Source: Acanthochlamys bracteata (taxonomy: Eukaryota > Streptophyta > Magnoliopsida > Pandanales > Velloziaceae). Taken from it: a stretch of 64,000 bases of DNA. Below the pieces are notes generated by a model. It saw nothing but the letters and a program-made list of their open reading frames with translations. It searched no databases and was not told where the DNA came from. Each line of letters starts with the position of its first letter. The first letter of the stretch is position 1. This document shows positions 41,068 to 57,530 of the stretch, one piece after another. Made by a program: the position numbers and the translations under genes. The DNA is taken from contig CM034137.1 in assembly GCA_019914995.1 (NCBI GenBank), positions 1-64,000 on the forward strand. The letters are read 5' to 3'.

Positions 41068-41139
41068 GTGGCTGTAGTTTAGTGGTTAGAATTCTACATT
41101 GTGGCCATAGAGACCTGGGCTCGAATTCAAGCAGCCCAA
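41068..41139 (+). pseudogene. tRNA-His (GTG) pseudogene
   Basis: The sequence starts GTGGCTGTAGTTTAGTGGTT, the 5' half of a plant tRNA-His, with anticodon GTG at 41101-41103 and the T-loop region GGCTCGAATTC. The anticodon stem has two mismatched pairs (CTACA against CATAG), the T stem is broken (CTGGG against TCAAG), and the 3' acceptor strand reads GCAGCCCAA rather than pairing cleanly with GTGGCTG. Most differences from the canonical plant gene are C-to-T or G-to-A. It is probably inactive. Confidence 0.85.
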
Positions 41140-41564
41140 ACTTTTGTTTTTCCTTTTTTTTTTTTCCACTTTTGAGAGAGGGAGATATCCTCCTCGTGGA
41201 CTTCTCCGTCTCTTACGAATGGGCTGGCGTAGACCCAGTCCAAATTAGTTAATAATGGTAGGGAAATTTTCAGCCCGCTGAACCCAGATCTCCATCGAAG
41301 CAAGCCAACCAGAAAAGACTTTAACATAAGAGAGAAAATAATAAAAAGAGAAAACAGATTTTGTTTGGAATTCTTTTCTCCATTATCGATAGATCGCGAG
41401 TTTCTGTGTGCTGCGCCCACCGTTCCGTCCCTTTCATTTCTTTTGATTTTTGTTTGATTTCTTCATTTGTCAGCACGCGCACGCAATCTCAGCGCTTCAT
41501 CTCTTCCTTTCCCTTTCTTCCCATCCGCGTGATTTAAAAAGCCCTCGCCTCTGTCAGAAGGAGA

Positions 41565-45786
<4,222 letters not shown>

Positions 45787-46790
45787 AGTATAGATCACTT
45801 ACAAAGCCTGGTCCTTGAACTACTGTGCTAGGAAATAAATTATTTATTTGAATGGTCTGTATAATGCTCATTTTGTGAATGAATTACATTCGTGCTGCAG
45901 TTTGGTGAACTACCTGTGTTGATATGATGCATGACCTACTGAACATTTTGGTAGCCTATTTCCCTCTCAGAAGGGAAGAAATTTATTAATTTAATAAATA
46001 AAGCATGGACAGTTTTTACTCTTTTACTAAGGGGTTTATTAAAGAGATATTTGGAATGCTTTTAAAAATAAATTTTTATAAACGAAAAAATAATTTTAAA
46101 AAATAATTTTTATTTTAAAAATTAATAATAATAAGTAATAATAAATTTACAATGTACATTATTTTTATATATTTTAAATTATAAAAAATTTATTAAAAAT
46201 ATAAAATAAAAAATAAATTAGAAGTTTAGCTAAACATCACTTGTAGGTGATCTATTTTTTTATGAGAAAGCCACGGAAACTTTTGAAGTTACGAGTTACT
46301 TGCGTTCTTGATGCATCCTTATGATCTCACTGCGGGGATTTAAGATTTGTCGGCTGAATTACTGAAAAAATGTAGGCATCAAGGTTCATCCAGCGCAAAA
46401 AGCTCAGTCAAAATTACAGTCGCCATGAAATAACTTAATAAGTAGGTTCAAAAAGAAGAATTCAACTACCACAGCATACATCAGGCATAAGTATTCTGTA
46501 TAAGCTATGGCATAAGTTTCATCAGAATGTGCAAATGATAAAGACAACAACCAGAAAAGCAGTCTTAACTTTGACTATTTGATCAAGCATCATTAAAATC
46601 TGCCAAACCAAAATGTATGGTGTTGTAGATCAGATGCATTTTCTGGAGATATCTGTGACACAATTCTGTTTACTCTGCATTTAAGGAAACCACCTTTGCA
46701 ACCTTCTTCCTTTAAGACGTGACATAAGCCCGCATCTTCCAAGTCAAACATGAAGTCGTGAAGAAAGAGATTGTAAGTAAGCCATTGCTA
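45787..46790. other. Convergent 3' flanks of AlaAT and PAE, with AT-rich element
   Basis: The 1 kb between two convergent stop codons holds both 3' UTRs. An AT-rich block at about 46035-46250 begins near ATATTTGGAATGC and ends near AGTTTAGCTAAACATC, similar in composition and size to the other AT-rich elements of the window. Confidence 0.5.
46035..46250. repeat. AT-rich MITE-like element between convergent genes
   Basis: About 210 bp of A/T-rich sequence with a recognisable boundary on both sides against more balanced sequence. Terminal inverted repeats are weak. Membership of the GCGTTTG family is suggested only by the interior pattern. Confidence 0.35.
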
Positions 46791-49700
46791 TCATAGGCGA
46801 GAAATAACAGCCTCAACCTCAGCAGGAGAATACAGATGATAGGAGGGAGCCACCTTAGCAATATCAACATTGTTCGGAGTCACCTGTTCCACACATCCAT
46901 CAACTGGATCAGAGAAGCCCAAGCAAGTCAGAAAGTAAACAAATCTTGAATAGAGGCCTACCTTTTCCTCCATGACTTGCTTTAAAATTGAGAGGGCTAT
47001 TGTTTCCGCTTCTTGAAGGCTTAGGTCCTGCACCATATATAATAATTACCATTTTGTTCCCATACACCACAAATAGCATTGCAACTCATGTCAGACCACA
47101 TTGTTGGCCAGGATAAGTTTGTCGACATAAATTATAAAAGTTATTACCTTGTTGTATTGCTCTTGGAGAGAACTGTCCGCGCCCTCGGATCCTGACCCTA
47201 TTGCTTTTGCATTGCATTGCCAAAATGTTCCAGATGGATCAGTGTAGAACCTGCCAGCATTACAAGGAACCACTTAAGCTGAAGGAGCCAGTCAGATTTG
47301 ACTTAACACAAGAAAAATTGAAATAGAAGTCATAATATCGTAAGATCCTCAACTCAATCCTGTGCTGAGGATCACACGATTGGAACACATAAAGGTGGTT
47401 GGTTTTGCATGAAAGATATACCCATTAGAGTCATAGTTGTTGGATTGCACAAATGACCAAATGCAAACTGAGATGCAAGAAATCTATGCAGAGAGTTTAC
47501 AAGACAGTACCTAGTATCCATAGTAGCACAAAGTAATATAGGCTACTGCAAGATTTGAGAGGATGTCACAAGTAAAAAGAGAAATAAAAAAACAAATTGC
47601 AGAAACTAGTTTGCTGATAGGATAAAAAACTTAAAGATTGATCCTTGAGCAATAGCAACAGAGGGATAAAAGAAATGAATATAAAACAGTTACCACCTAG
47701 GCAGCAACAAAGGCAACAAATGAACTCCTTCAACTACAGACATGAAAGGGCTTCCTAGCACATTAGAAAATTTAAACATGTAAACATCTTTAAGGATATA
47801 CAGAGCCTTGAACTCAAGCAGACATAACAGTTCATCAGAAAAAAAAAAAGCATTTGCTTCAGCATCCATCAGTACATATCCACAAGAAGACAGATATACT
47901 TCAAAATTCTTCAAATAATAAAATCACAGTACAACCCTATACGTGATCCAGCCTTGCAAAGCTCATGAATCATTCAAATTTCAATAAGTAAAAGGGAAAA
48001 AAATGCTTACAGGCTAGGCCCATGTTCATCGTGACCAGCAATTAGAAGAGATACACCAAAAGGTCTGGACTGTTAACAGAAATAAAAGTTAATTCGGTAC
48101 AGAATGCAAACACATGAAGAATTCCTTATAAAAAATGGTAACCAACAGGGATAAAATAATGATGGTAACATCGGATAGGTGAAGCCATAATATTCTGAGA
48201 AAGGATATTTATTGGAGATTCAACCACAGTACTAATCAGTCAAAAGCCCTACCAAAGTTGAGAGAAGGCAACTATAACTCAAACATAGAACAGGCAATGA
48301 CTTGAACAATTCAGTTCAAATGTGTTGATATATTTATATATGCATTAATAGGCAACCAATTTGCTGCTTCATGAAGGTAGTCAATTGCTGGTCCATCAGA
48401 AACAAGATTAAAAGTGGTTGATGATAATAACTGGATAATTACAATCTGAAAAACAAAATTCACACGAATCCAGAATCTTGATTTTTGCGGGCCATAGCAA
48501 ACGCAAACAAATTTGAGATAACAAAGCTGCTAAGTCTTAACACATGCACAAATGTGACAAAAATAACACATAAATATAAGAGAAGCCTTACCATGGAATC
48601 TTCATCACCCTCACCAAACCGAAGAGCAAGATCACATAATGCTTGAGTAGTTGACTCAACAGTCATGGATTCACCATATGAGAATCTGTGATTCTGTTTA
48701 ACATGCACATGTCAGGGATCACATACCCAGGGTGAATTACCAAGGAAAAGGAAATAAAAAGAGCTGTACCTGAGTTTCAACCCTTGCATGCTCAACAAGT
48801 GTGCGTGCATCAGCAATTAATCCACTCATGGCACAACCTATGTGCTCATCTATCTCCATGATTTTTTCCACACTACTTGGTTCCTGAGATCAAATTAAGA
48901 TTCAGAAGCTAAAGGGTCCAACATCTAAATCAACATAATAACAGAAACTAGACATGTAAACAGCATCAGGGGTGGCCATAATATTGAAGAAACTACTTCA
49001 TCCAAAAGCTTAATCTAATGGAAAAGGGTTTGTTATTATATTACTTATATCATATTCCAACACATAATAATCAAAGAAATCATGAGAATGAGGAAACGAA
49101 AATGATCAACAGCAATTTCAGCAATTCTTCCAGGTGTCATAACATTATTAGAAAAGTATGGGACGGTCAGGATATTGCAATAACAGAAAAATGGCATAGG
49201 ACAAGCTTCTGAGCAACTAGATGGGTCACTTAAATGTCTAATGGTCAGAGCTTAAAACAATGTGAAAAAATAAACTAGGAAATGTGTATCAGAAGCTTTC
49301 TTAAGAGAATTACCCCTTAAAAGAACCACCCAGACATGAATGTTGAAAGGATATTGCGAAAACATGCTTCAAATTTTAAATTTCAGAGACAGACGATATG
49401 AGCACATATTATTTCAGTACATAAATAGAAGTTTTACGTCCTAATAGAGAGGTTTTCACTGTAGCTACTTTAGGAACATAACTAACAAGAGTTACTGAAA
49501 ATATCTGGTTATATATGCAGGTAACACTACGCTACAATGGCATAGATACAACTAATTAGTTTAAGCAGAGTGAAAACTTTCCATGAGCAGAGAATTTAAA
49601 GACAGTGACGGAATGTCGTCATTACCAGTAAGGGAGACGTGACCCTCTTCTCCACAGCAAGAACAACTCCCTCTTTGGTCTTAATTCCAATTGCAGTGGA

Positions 49701-49994
49701 ACCCAACTGAAACAAATCGAACCTTTTATTTGTTTAATACTTACCAATCGAAAAAGTTAAAGGCTACGCAGAGGAGAATCAGGGTAAAAAGTTGATACCT
49801 TGATAGCTTCAATAGCGTATTCGACCTGGAAGAGACGGCCTTCAGGGGAGAAGGTGTTCACACCCCGATCGTACTCAGTCCTGCAACAAAAATTTCAATT
49901 CAAATGAAATCGGTAAGCAATCTGTTCGATTTCAATCGAAGATAAGACTAACAACTGAAGAACGAGACAAGATTTCTCGCCTGGTGAGAAACAT
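46791..49994 (-). CDS. PAE: 20S proteasome subunit alpha type-5
   Basis: Nine exons give 237 residues, exactly the usual plant length: 49994-49981, 49880-49799, 49706-49626, 48883-48770, 48693-48592, 48069-48011, 47250-47148, 47027-46962, 46883-46791. The protein forms part of the alpha ring of the 20S core particle in cytosol and nucleus; alpha subunits are not proteolytic but gate the chamber. The N-terminal alpha-type signature [20 protein letters not shown] is complete across exons 1-2, and [15 protein letters not shown] is the alpha-5-type central motif. Exon 1 is only 14 nt (Met-Phe-Leu-Thr plus two bases) and ends at a GC donor (ACCAG then GCGAGA), the only choice that restores the near-invariant MFLTRTEYDRG. 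The start is divergent from RAD51. Confidence 0.97.
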
Positions 49995-50428
49995 GTTGAT
50001 CGCGAGAGAATCAAAGAACCCTAGACGAGAACGAGAAGTAAGTAGCTTGTTTGCTTGCTTCGCTTCTGAGCGAAGAGGTTTTGTTTAGTTCCTTCTGCTT
50101 GAGATCCAAGCCAAAGCCAGCGAAGGAGTTTCTCGTAATAAATATACAAGAAAGGGTTGTATTTGTAATATTTACTGGGCCGGGCTCTTCAAAATTGGGT
50201 TCTAAGTAATCGGAGGACTTTAAATTACTAAAACAAACTTTGTAAGGCCCTTAATTATTCATATAGAAATATAGGATTGATATCGCAAATTTTCTATCAG
50301 CTTATGCTATAAGGTTTCTTTCATTTTGGCGCCTTGATTCTTTTTCGAAATCCTTGATTTTAATTTCTTTCCTGCATTTGATTTTCTTTGTTGTTGTTCA
50401 ATTCAACTTGGCGAAGGGAGCACTGACA
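49995..50428. promoter_or_regulatory. Shared divergent promoter of PAE and RAD51
   Basis: Only 434 bp separates the two start codons. On the RAD51 side, TTTTGGCGCC at 50324-50333 matches the E2F consensus, 96 bp before the RAD51 ATG. A TGGGCC site II-like element lies at 50176-50181. Plant RAD51 genes are known to be induced at G1/S through E2F; a proteasome gene sharing the promoter is a sequence-based inference of co-regulation only. Confidence 0.7.
50324..50333 (+). promoter_or_regulatory. E2F-type binding site upstream of RAD51
   Basis: TTTTGGCGCC fits the TTTSGCGC E2F/DP consensus and lies close to where RAD51 transcription would begin. S-phase control of RAD51 by E2F is established in plants; activity of this copy is inferred. 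Confidence 0.65.
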
Positions 50429-53301
50429 ATGGCGGCGCAACAGAAGATGGCGGAGGAGAAGGAACAAATCCCCGACGACATGCAGTTTGGTCCATTAACG
50501 ATCGACAAGCTACAGGTTTTTTATTCTTCTTTAATCATTCAATCAATTAAACGATCTTTCCCCCTTTTTCATTTCTTGATTCTAGTCAAACCACATATTT
50601 TTCCAGTTTTATTGAACTTCGATCACTTTTATCTTTATTCAAGTCCTCTTTCTTCGATTTCAATTGGGTACTGTGATTCTTGGAGCCGATAAAACCCTAA
50701 CTATTGTTCGTCACGGTGAAATTTCTTGTAAGATCAGTGCTTTGTTCTGCGGTTTTGTTCCGTGAGCTTTTAATTGAAATGGGTTTCTGTTGATTTTTCT
50801 CTAATTTGAGAAAATTGCGTAAATTTCAGAGTTTGAACTTCTTTGTACAATCACTTTTGTTTAATAGATAGATTCTTGTGAATATTAATTCCTAAGTAAA
50901 AGTGGTTATGCTTGATCACATAAGCAATTGCTAGCTTTTTTCTTTTTTTGGTTGAACCCTAGATTCTGTTGACCTCTTCTAGTGGCTGTATTCGGTTCCC
51001 CGTATCATCCGAGTCAACTACTATGCATTTAAGCTCGGTCAACACAGCACATAAAATTGGAGCTGGGTTCCCGCTTAGATTTGTCTTGAGAACTATTTGA
51101 TGCTAGGTCAATCAAAGTATAGCCATGCATTGTTGTTTTGTTGTCCTAATGTAGTCTTAGACTGAATCATGCAGCACTGGAATGTTGGATGCCTTATTTC
51201 TGTGCATTGTCTTTGATTTGTCACTTGTTAAAATTCATTCTGTTTTATTCACGTCTGAAGGTGGAAGGAGTAGCTGCACATGATGTTAAGAAACTCAAAG
51301 AGGCTGGACTCTGCACCGTTGAAGCTGTCATTTTTTCACCCCGGAAAGATCTTTTGCAAGTCAAAGGCATCAGTGAAGCCAAAGTTGATAAGATCATTGA
51401 AGCAGGCATGCTACTTTTATGCTCATTTAAATTTCTCTAAGCATGCATTTCTTTCGTTAGTGTTAAGCTTTGACTTATAAACTACTACTGCAGCTTCAAG
51501 ACTAGTGCCAATGGGGTTCACAAGTGCTAAGCAACTAAATGAACAGAGACGTGAAATCATCCAAATCACTTCTGGATCAAATGAACTTGATAAAATTTTG
51601 GATGGTTTTTTTTTTTTTTTTTCCCAAATTATCTAGCATATTTTGCATGTAGCAGTTTTGTGACTCATAAGCAGATCATATCGTTTGAATGTGGAAATTT
51701 AGCCTCTGAACCAATAACTTTGTATTTGGCAGGAGGAATTGAAACTGGGTCCATCACTGAAATATATGGTGAATTTCGCTCTGGAAAGACCCAATTGTGC
51801 CACACTTTGTGTGTCACTTGCCAGGTACGATTGTGATGATCATATTAATCTTTGTGATAATCTACATGCATTTCTAAAGAGTATTTATCATTTCTTTTCC
51901 TTCCAAGTGGTGGTTGTTGGAGTTTTGCTTTTCATTCTAAGCATGCAACTTTAATGCGTAGTGGGAGTGTACTTCACTGCATGAACTAAGGGGCTAACAC
52001 CTTAGAAACAGTTTGAATGGGGTTTACAGGGTCTGAATTGGCAAGATGCAGCCTGGTCTGGCTGGCGCCTTGCCTTATTTCTTATTATGCTTGAGTGCTA
52101 ATGTTGTTCTTGTCATTTTTCTCTGATTCAGCTTGATCTTGATCAAGGTGGTGGTGCTGGGAAAGCACTTTACATCGATGCAGAGGGTACTTTTAGGCCT
52201 CAAAGACTCCTGCAGATTGCGGAAAGGTTTTACACTGTGATAGAAGTAAAATAGAGTTTTTTCAACTTTTACCATTCCATACTGAAGATGAGTTTCTGAT
52301 TGTAGGTACGGGTTGAATGGAGAGGATGTGCTAGAGAATGTTGCTTATGCTAGAGCATATAATACTGATCATCAATCACGACTCTTGCTGGAAGCAGCTT
52401 CAATGATGGTAGAGACCAGGTAAATCTCAAAAACTCTTGGGGCTAGCATCTCATGTTGCTCACACTTTTTGTCCTTTTGCTGTTACAGGTTTGCCCTATT
52501 GGTGGTGGACAGTGCCACAGCACTTTATAGAACTGATTTCTCTGGACGTGGAGAATTGTCAGCAAGACAGATGCATCTAGCGAAATTCCTGAGGAGTCTA
52601 CAGAAGTTGGCTGATGAGGTACTTGTCTCACATATCCTTTTACTTACACCCATCATATGAACCTTTTTCAGTTTTATTTGATTTTTTTTTATTGGCTTGT
52701 GTTGTTGTATTGGCACATATTTTTGGTTTCATAATAGTTGTAAGTTTAGTCATGCAGCTGCTTTGAATATGATCAAACCTGTTTTGGTGTTTGTAATACA
52801 TGAAGAAATTGGTTTAGACATGTAGTGGTGAAGATGCAGTCTTATGTTTTCTGGATGTAGTGGTGATGATGTAGTCTTATGTTTTCTGGATTTCTTTTCG
52901 TGATGCTTTCCTCTGTAGTTCGGTGTTGCCGTTGTGATTACAAACCAAGTAGTTGCCCAAGTGGATGGATCGGCAATATTTGCAGGCCCACAGATAAAAC
53001 CAATTGGTGGAAATATCATGGCCCATGCATCTACAACAAGGTCCTTGCTAACCCATTTGAATGTTATTATTTTCAAATGACATGTGCATAACTTCTTCAA
53101 GTTAATCTCTCCTCAAATGTTCTTTGCACATAGAATCTTCTCTATACGTGCTGGATTTGACACTTGTAACCAAACAGGCTTGCTCTTCGGAAAGGACGAG
53201 GAGAGGAGCGCGTATGTAAAGTCATAAGCTCCCCATGTCTTGCTGAAGCCGAAGCCCGCTTTCAGATCTCTTCTGGAGGTGTATCCGATGTCAAGGACTG
53301 A
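50429..53301 (+). CDS. RAD51: RAD51 recombinase
   Basis: Nine exons give 339 residues: 50429-50515, 51261-51405, 51494-51604, 51733-51824, 52132-52226, 52306-52419, 52489-52618, 52919-53040, 53178-53301. RAD51 forms filaments on single-stranded DNA and drives strand exchange in repair and meiosis. The N-terminal helix-hairpin-helix domain (about 30-80) is followed by the RecA core with Walker A GEFRSGKT (127-134), Walker B LLVVD (about 218-222), the loop-2 region GPQIKPIGG, and the C-terminal end GVSDVKD. Length and sequence fit RAD51 rather than DMC1 or the XRCC paralogues. Exon 2 ends in AAGCAG followed by GCATGC, a GC donor; without it Ala-Ala-Ser-Arg-Leu-Val is not restored. Intron 7 contains a 35-bp tandem duplication. 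Confidence 0.97.
52820..52889. repeat. 35-bp tandem duplication in RAD51 intron 7
   Basis: Two adjacent 35-base copies starting ATGTAGTGGTGA and ending TTTTCTGG differ at only two positions, so the duplication is recent. Confidence 0.9.
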
Positions 53302-54345
53302 CAGGGGGCAGAACCTGCAACTGTATAATGCCTACCAATCGACTTTGATCGATCTATGTATTGGCATTGGACGTCGCAGCTGTTTGGGGGCACAGTGCAA
53401 TTCGATATGCTTCGACCTGCCACAAGTGCTCACCATACTCTGCCAACTTCTCTACAAGCCCGATTTTGATTCTTCTATGAAGCCATTTTCTGCTTATCTA
53501 TAACCGCCGATGTAAATTTGTTGGATGTGTCTTCCAGCCTGCTGCTGGAGTGTAGCTGCAAAACTAGTGGGCGAGAGGTTCCCCTAGTGCTTGAAATATA
53601 ACTGTAACGAGAACACAGTCAATGTGATTCTTCCTTTTATGAAGAAGCGAGTCAATTGATGGCACAAGTTTTGCTTGTTTGGTAATTAACATTTCTTAAT
53701 CACTAAAATCAGGTGACTACCGTTTTGTAATCTTCTGTCTCAATAGAGTTGGGATGATGATGTTATTAATATAATACATACAGGATATGTAACGCCGATA
53801 ACCCGCGTTGTTTACTCCGGTGCGAACAATTTTTTGTGTTTTCCTTCTTGACTTTTTGAGTCGGGTGCACAAAAAAATGTTGTGTTGCACAAATGGGATC
53901 AACAACAACTGCTCTTTATAAAAGATTTTTTTTAAAATAATTATTAGTTAAAAGCCTATACTGAGATGAAAATTGTTATCGACCAAGTACAGAAAGTCAT
54001 GATAAAGCTTGCATAGAGCATAATAAGAGACTATTTGATAGTGATTTAAAAAAATTAAAACGAAAAATGTTTAAAAATAAAATTTATTTTCTAACTGAAA
54101 ATAAATAATAATAATAATAATATTCTATTATATAAATTTTTTATATTATAAAATTTAAAAGTTTTTATAAATTATTATAAAATATTTATTAAAAAAATTA
54201 AATATAAAAATTGAAAAACTTAACCAATATTACCTAAAGTGCTGTCGCAAGACATCATCAGGATCAGATGAGAAGAGAGAGAGGGAGAGAGAGAGAGATC
54301 CAAAAGTAAGAAGGCAGGTAAATAAGGTGTGAAGCAGAGGCATCT
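53302..54345. other. RAD51 3' flank with AT-rich element and GA repeat
   Basis: The RAD51 3' UTR is followed by an AT-rich block at about 54020-54240 (element-like, TTTGATAGTG at the left, ACTTAACCAATATTA at the right) and a GA-rich microsatellite at 54271-54297. An open frame at 53240-53503 is a shadow overlapping the last RAD51 exon. Confidence 0.5.
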
Positions 54346-57010
54346 TGTCACGATCTAATCCGACCGCGACCGGTCTAGACTAAATCTGTCTGAATAATAT
54401 TCAAACTAGATTCAGTCTAATAAGTCTGACCTAAAAATATCATAAATAATTTATCAAATATTTTTTTTAAAATAAAATTTTGGCAGAACTTTCTCTAAAA
54501 TTTTAAGTGAAACCTGTACCATAATAAATCATTTGATAACGACAAAACAAAGCAGAAATAAACAAATACTTCCAATACCAAAACCAACCAATAAAATATT
54601 TATTGGCTACCGGTAGCCACACTCACACCTATTACATATCCAAAACTTTAATTTACAAATCAAATACAAAGCCAAAAAGATATAAGAGAAATACATATCT
54701 TAAGAAAATAACAGAGCCATCTATATGCCAAAATAAACTATAAGTATACGGATCTACCGTCGACGTGCTATATTAAAACTCAGTGCTATATCCTGTCAGC
54801 TCCCGCTTGTACCTGGAATATCTGGGAGAGGCCAAAGAAAGAAAAAGAGATGAGCCCAGACTCAGTGAGGTGAAATAATAGAATGCACCATTTAGGACTT
54901 CTAATGCATTACCCTAATTGTTTCAATCCTATCTGCTACATGCAACAGATGCAACGATTAGATCAGAACAAGCTCTATTGGGTCCTAGTTCGTCCCATAC
55001 CAACCTAGTTCCTAATAAGAACATATACGGAGGGCTTTGACATGCAACTAATGCAGTCCAAAAGATATCATGTTATATTACCATGCAATAATATTTATTA
55101 GGTGCCATGTATTATAAGAACAAATGATATAGTTTATATTTCCTTCACTATGGCATCCTAAATACATAAAGTCCACTATGTACGCTGTAATACCATTATG
55201 TATTCATACATGCATCGTGCGTTATCCAACCATGTCTAATATGACACCATACATATTTATCTATCTATATCCATGATGTAACACTAGTCAGGGAATCAGG
55301 AAGATAAATATATAATATAGAGCGAGATCCAATCTCCAGCTCAACCTATAAACCAGGCTACTCCTGTCTTGGCGAGGTACAACCATTCGGGTGATCGAAC
55401 CGGATGGGCCGTGGTATCGCCCCCACGCGCATGGGCCTAAAATACTATGGCCATAGGTGGGTGCCCGCCCCACACCCATTGGGGTTCTGATCTCAGCCCC
55501 TGACTCGCCTGCCCTCGTGCAGCGCGAGTGTCTATGCATTATGACATGCAAATTAATGCCATTTTAGTTCAATATAAATCATGTCTTTAAGCATATACAT
55601 AGTTTCATGATTCGTTTATCCAAGCTCAAGGATAATGGTCATGCAACATAAATAATAAACATTCTCGATTTGTGCAGAGTTACCATGCTTGATATCATTA
55701 TGGTCAACAATAACCATGCTCTAAGCATACTAGGCTTTACATGTAAGAACTTATATAACATATATAACCATTAATGCTCTTTATAGATATAAATCAACGG
55801 TAAGGCCTTTAGTTACAACATGCTACTAGACTAGTTTATAGAGAATTTCTACGAACATATTCCACACATATAGTCATTATTTAACATGAAGAGTAATTTA
55901 TTCAATATAAAGAAAGTGACGAATTATGTCGAAGTTCCAAGTGGATGTTACCTGTGCCAGCAGCTTAACGCAAACTAAGAGAGAAAGGCACGGTAACCCT
56001 CACCTGTTTTCTCCGTGATCAATTAATCCACTGATTTCTCTAAGTCAAGCCACTCGGCCCACATTCCTCATCGAAAAGCTATAACACACACACAGCACGA
56101 CTATTACTTAATTGCGTTAGATGGAACTAATCTAACAATCATGATGTTTAGCACAAACCACTATAATAACATCATCGCACCGGCGGAATCTCATTCTAAA
56201 CATTCATCCATTACACCAATCATTTAATCCTATTCACTACTCAAATATACTAACGATTGCAAAACTAGAAAGCTTACCGATTTAAACGAGACGATAAATT
56301 TCCAATTTAGCTTCGAACCATTGAAAATCACCGATTTTCTCCAACCTTGCGATCACTAAACGAAAACTAATTAATTATCCATCAAAGTAGTAGCATCTAG
56401 TGCACATTAACGCGTAATTCAACTTACCTACAGGTGGGGCCCACTCGACTGCCGAAATCCGGCGTGAATAGTGCTGGCTAGAGGAATTTTGGCCGGAATA
56501 AAATCAAAACAGCTACACGAAGCAAACAACAACCACTAAATTAAGAAAAATACCCTAAAATATTATTGCAAGCCGGCGGTCATAAATCATTGGAAAATGA
56601 TTTCGTCGGCTCGGCGTTGAAATTCTCAATACAAGCGAAAATTCGTCTCAACTAATAAGAGAAAGCATTATTGAGGTAAGGAAATATATTTTAGTCGCTT
56701 ACCGCTGCCGAAAGTCCGGCGAATAGGTTCGGCGAAAACCTTAAATTTCACCCGCACAATGAAAGATAGAGAAAATGCAACGACGAGGGAAAAGGAAGAA
56801 GAAGACTAAAAATTTGCAGGTGAAGGAGATATTTTTGCTGCCGGAGAGAAAGATTTGATTCGGACGAAGAGAGGCTCGGTGGGAGAGGAAGAGTGTGCTG
56901 CACCACGTCGGGAGGAAGAAAAATTGAAATGGTTAGAAGAAGGAAAAAGAAAAACATAAGAATAAGGTTTGTTTTAATAAGTGTGGCCCACTTACAGGAT
57001 GGGCGTTACA
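54346..57010 (-). mobile_element. Solo LTR of a Ty3/gypsy-type retrotransposon
   Basis: The segment begins TGTCACGATC and ends GGGCGTTACA, so on the minus strand it starts TGTAACGCCC and ends GATCGTGACA, the canonical TG...CA form common in plant gypsy LTRs. The flanks are CATCT (54341-54345) and CATCC (57011-57015), a five-base target duplication with one change. Its 2,665 bp contain no gag or pol and no primer-binding site beside it, so it is a solo LTR left by recombination, or an incomplete element. The family is not identified; long LTRs of this kind occur in chromovirus lineages. The GC-rich part near 55370-55520 is internal to it. Confidence 0.8.
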
Positions 57011-57530
57011 CATCCCAATAAACAAAAAGATTCAAAAATTTGCCTCCAGTCCACTCCAATAGCTAGCAATGCTCGCCCGCTCAGCACATTGTGATTATTT
57101 ATGAATGAATGAATGATGATTCTTTCTTTCTGAAAATGGAACGCATTCTGTTGTTGACAGTCTAAAGAGTACCCTGCCACTCTTTCTGGAGTACCTCTAC
57201 TACTTCACTATCAAGCATCATCAACCAAGTTCCTTTCTTTTTCAATGCAGCGAGCCAAGTGAGATCAATAGTAGGCCTTCCACTTCAATTATATTTTACC
57301 TTACTGGTATGCTATTGTCGTCTTTCTTCTCTTTCCTTTCCAATATTCCACGGACATCAAGAACCGAAAGCATTTTCAAACCCCAACTACAAGCAGTGTA
57401 ATAAATAACTCATTACTCGCTCAGCTAAATTATCTGTGTTGTGAACTGTGAACTTTCAACCGTTCCTTATCTTTCACTTCGGTCAAAGAAAGATAAACAA
57501 CTCGTCGGTGCTTGTTGTTAATTGTTACAG
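57011..57530. other. Upstream region of remorin gene
   Basis: The 0.5 kb between the LTR and the first visible remorin exon should contain the promoter and possibly a 5' exon with the true start. An ATG at 57248 opens only five codons before a stop, although an AAGTGAGA donor-like site follows it. I could not join it in phase. Confidence 0.4.

Noticed and set aside
53240-53503. 87-codon open frame overlapping the last RAD51 exon
   Set aside because: It is an alternate frame over the conserved RAD51 C-terminus and 3' UTR and shows no family of its own.
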